This document shows positions 24,473-24,534 of a stretch of DNA of 24,534 bases, in pieces. This DNA comes from Clostridium lentum (lineage in GTDB: Bacteria; Bacillota; Clostridia; Clostridiales; Clostridiaceae). The notes under the pieces are model-generated. The model did no database searches and had not been told where the DNA came from. It saw only the letters and a list, made by a program, of their open reading frames with translations. The stretch covers positions 1 to 24,534 of the forward strand of contig NZ_JACOOQ010000027.1 of the NCBI RefSeq assembly GCF_014287815.1. Reading direction: 5' to 3'. The translations under genes were made by a program, and so were the position numbers. Within the stretch, counting starts at the first letter, position 1, and the number at the start of each line of letters is the position of its first letter.

Positions 24473-24498
24473 GCATAGAACTAACATCGGTTCTATGC
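24473..24498. terminator. second hairpin at the right edge
   Basis: 9-base stem GCATAGAAC (24473-24481) / GTTCTATGC (24490-24498), loop TAACATCG. T-rich on both sides (TATATTTTT on plus; CTTTT on minus), so it may end transcription from either side; the neighbouring gene is outside the window. Confidence 0.5.
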
Positions 24499-24534
24499 TA
24501 TATTTTTCCTATTAATTAATACTTTATTCCGTAT

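Overview
The window is chromosomal DNA of a low-GC, spore-former-type Firmicute, most likely a Clostridium sensu stricto. The basis is the 16S rRNA 5' end at the left edge, the very high A+T content, the strong GGAGG ribosome binding sites with frequent TTG/GTG starts, and Firmicute gene orders (rph-rdgB-yfcE; pcrA-ligA). The species cannot be fixed from the sequence alone. Nearly all long genes and the rRNA/tRNA genes lie on the minus strand, so replication probably runs right to left here.

Left region (1-3600): stable RNA. It holds the 5' end of a 16S gene with its promoter region, a decayed GreA-like gene fragment with a frameshift, a lone plus-strand tRNA-Arg(TCG) with its own promoter and terminator, and a gene-free stretch with a cluster of DnaA-box-like 9-mers. 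Then comes an array of 22 minus-strand tRNA genes built by nested tandem duplications (six identical tRNA-Gly(TCC) copies), read from two good sigma-A promoters and closed by an intrinsic terminator at about 1200.

Central region (3600-15800): housekeeping genes and a few unknowns. An rph-rdgB-yfcE operon runs with no visible terminator into the tRNA promoter, and its last gap carries an inverted-repeat element. Then follow an unrecognised 562-residue protein (+), an orphan family-5 solute-binding protein (-) and a small single-pass membrane protein (+). A pcrA-ligA DNA repair/replication operon (-) has a candidate LexA box over one promoter, and its ligase carries two substitutions in nucleotidyltransferase motifs. 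rsuA (-) follows, then queC (+) behind what looks like a complete preQ1-I riboswitch with mutually exclusive antiterminator and terminator.

Right region (15800-24534): a class-3 type aldehyde dehydrogenase (-), a ClpP paralogue (+) whose catalytic Asp is replaced by Asn as in Listeria ClpP1, a two-component system (-) with an intramembrane-type sensor kinase, a translationally coupled heterodimeric CydDC-like ABC exporter (-) with a direct-repeat operator candidate at its promoter, and a DUF2383/PA2169-type four-helix-bundle protein (-) behind two hairpins. The response regulator promoter has its -35 element inside the terminator of the exporter operon, so the two units are separately started but physically interlocked.

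No phage, insertion sequence transposase, CRISPR array or defence system is visible. The best candidates for something less ordinary are the Asn-type ClpP, the divergent LigA motifs, the riboswitch architecture, the tRNA amplification and the inverted-repeat element.
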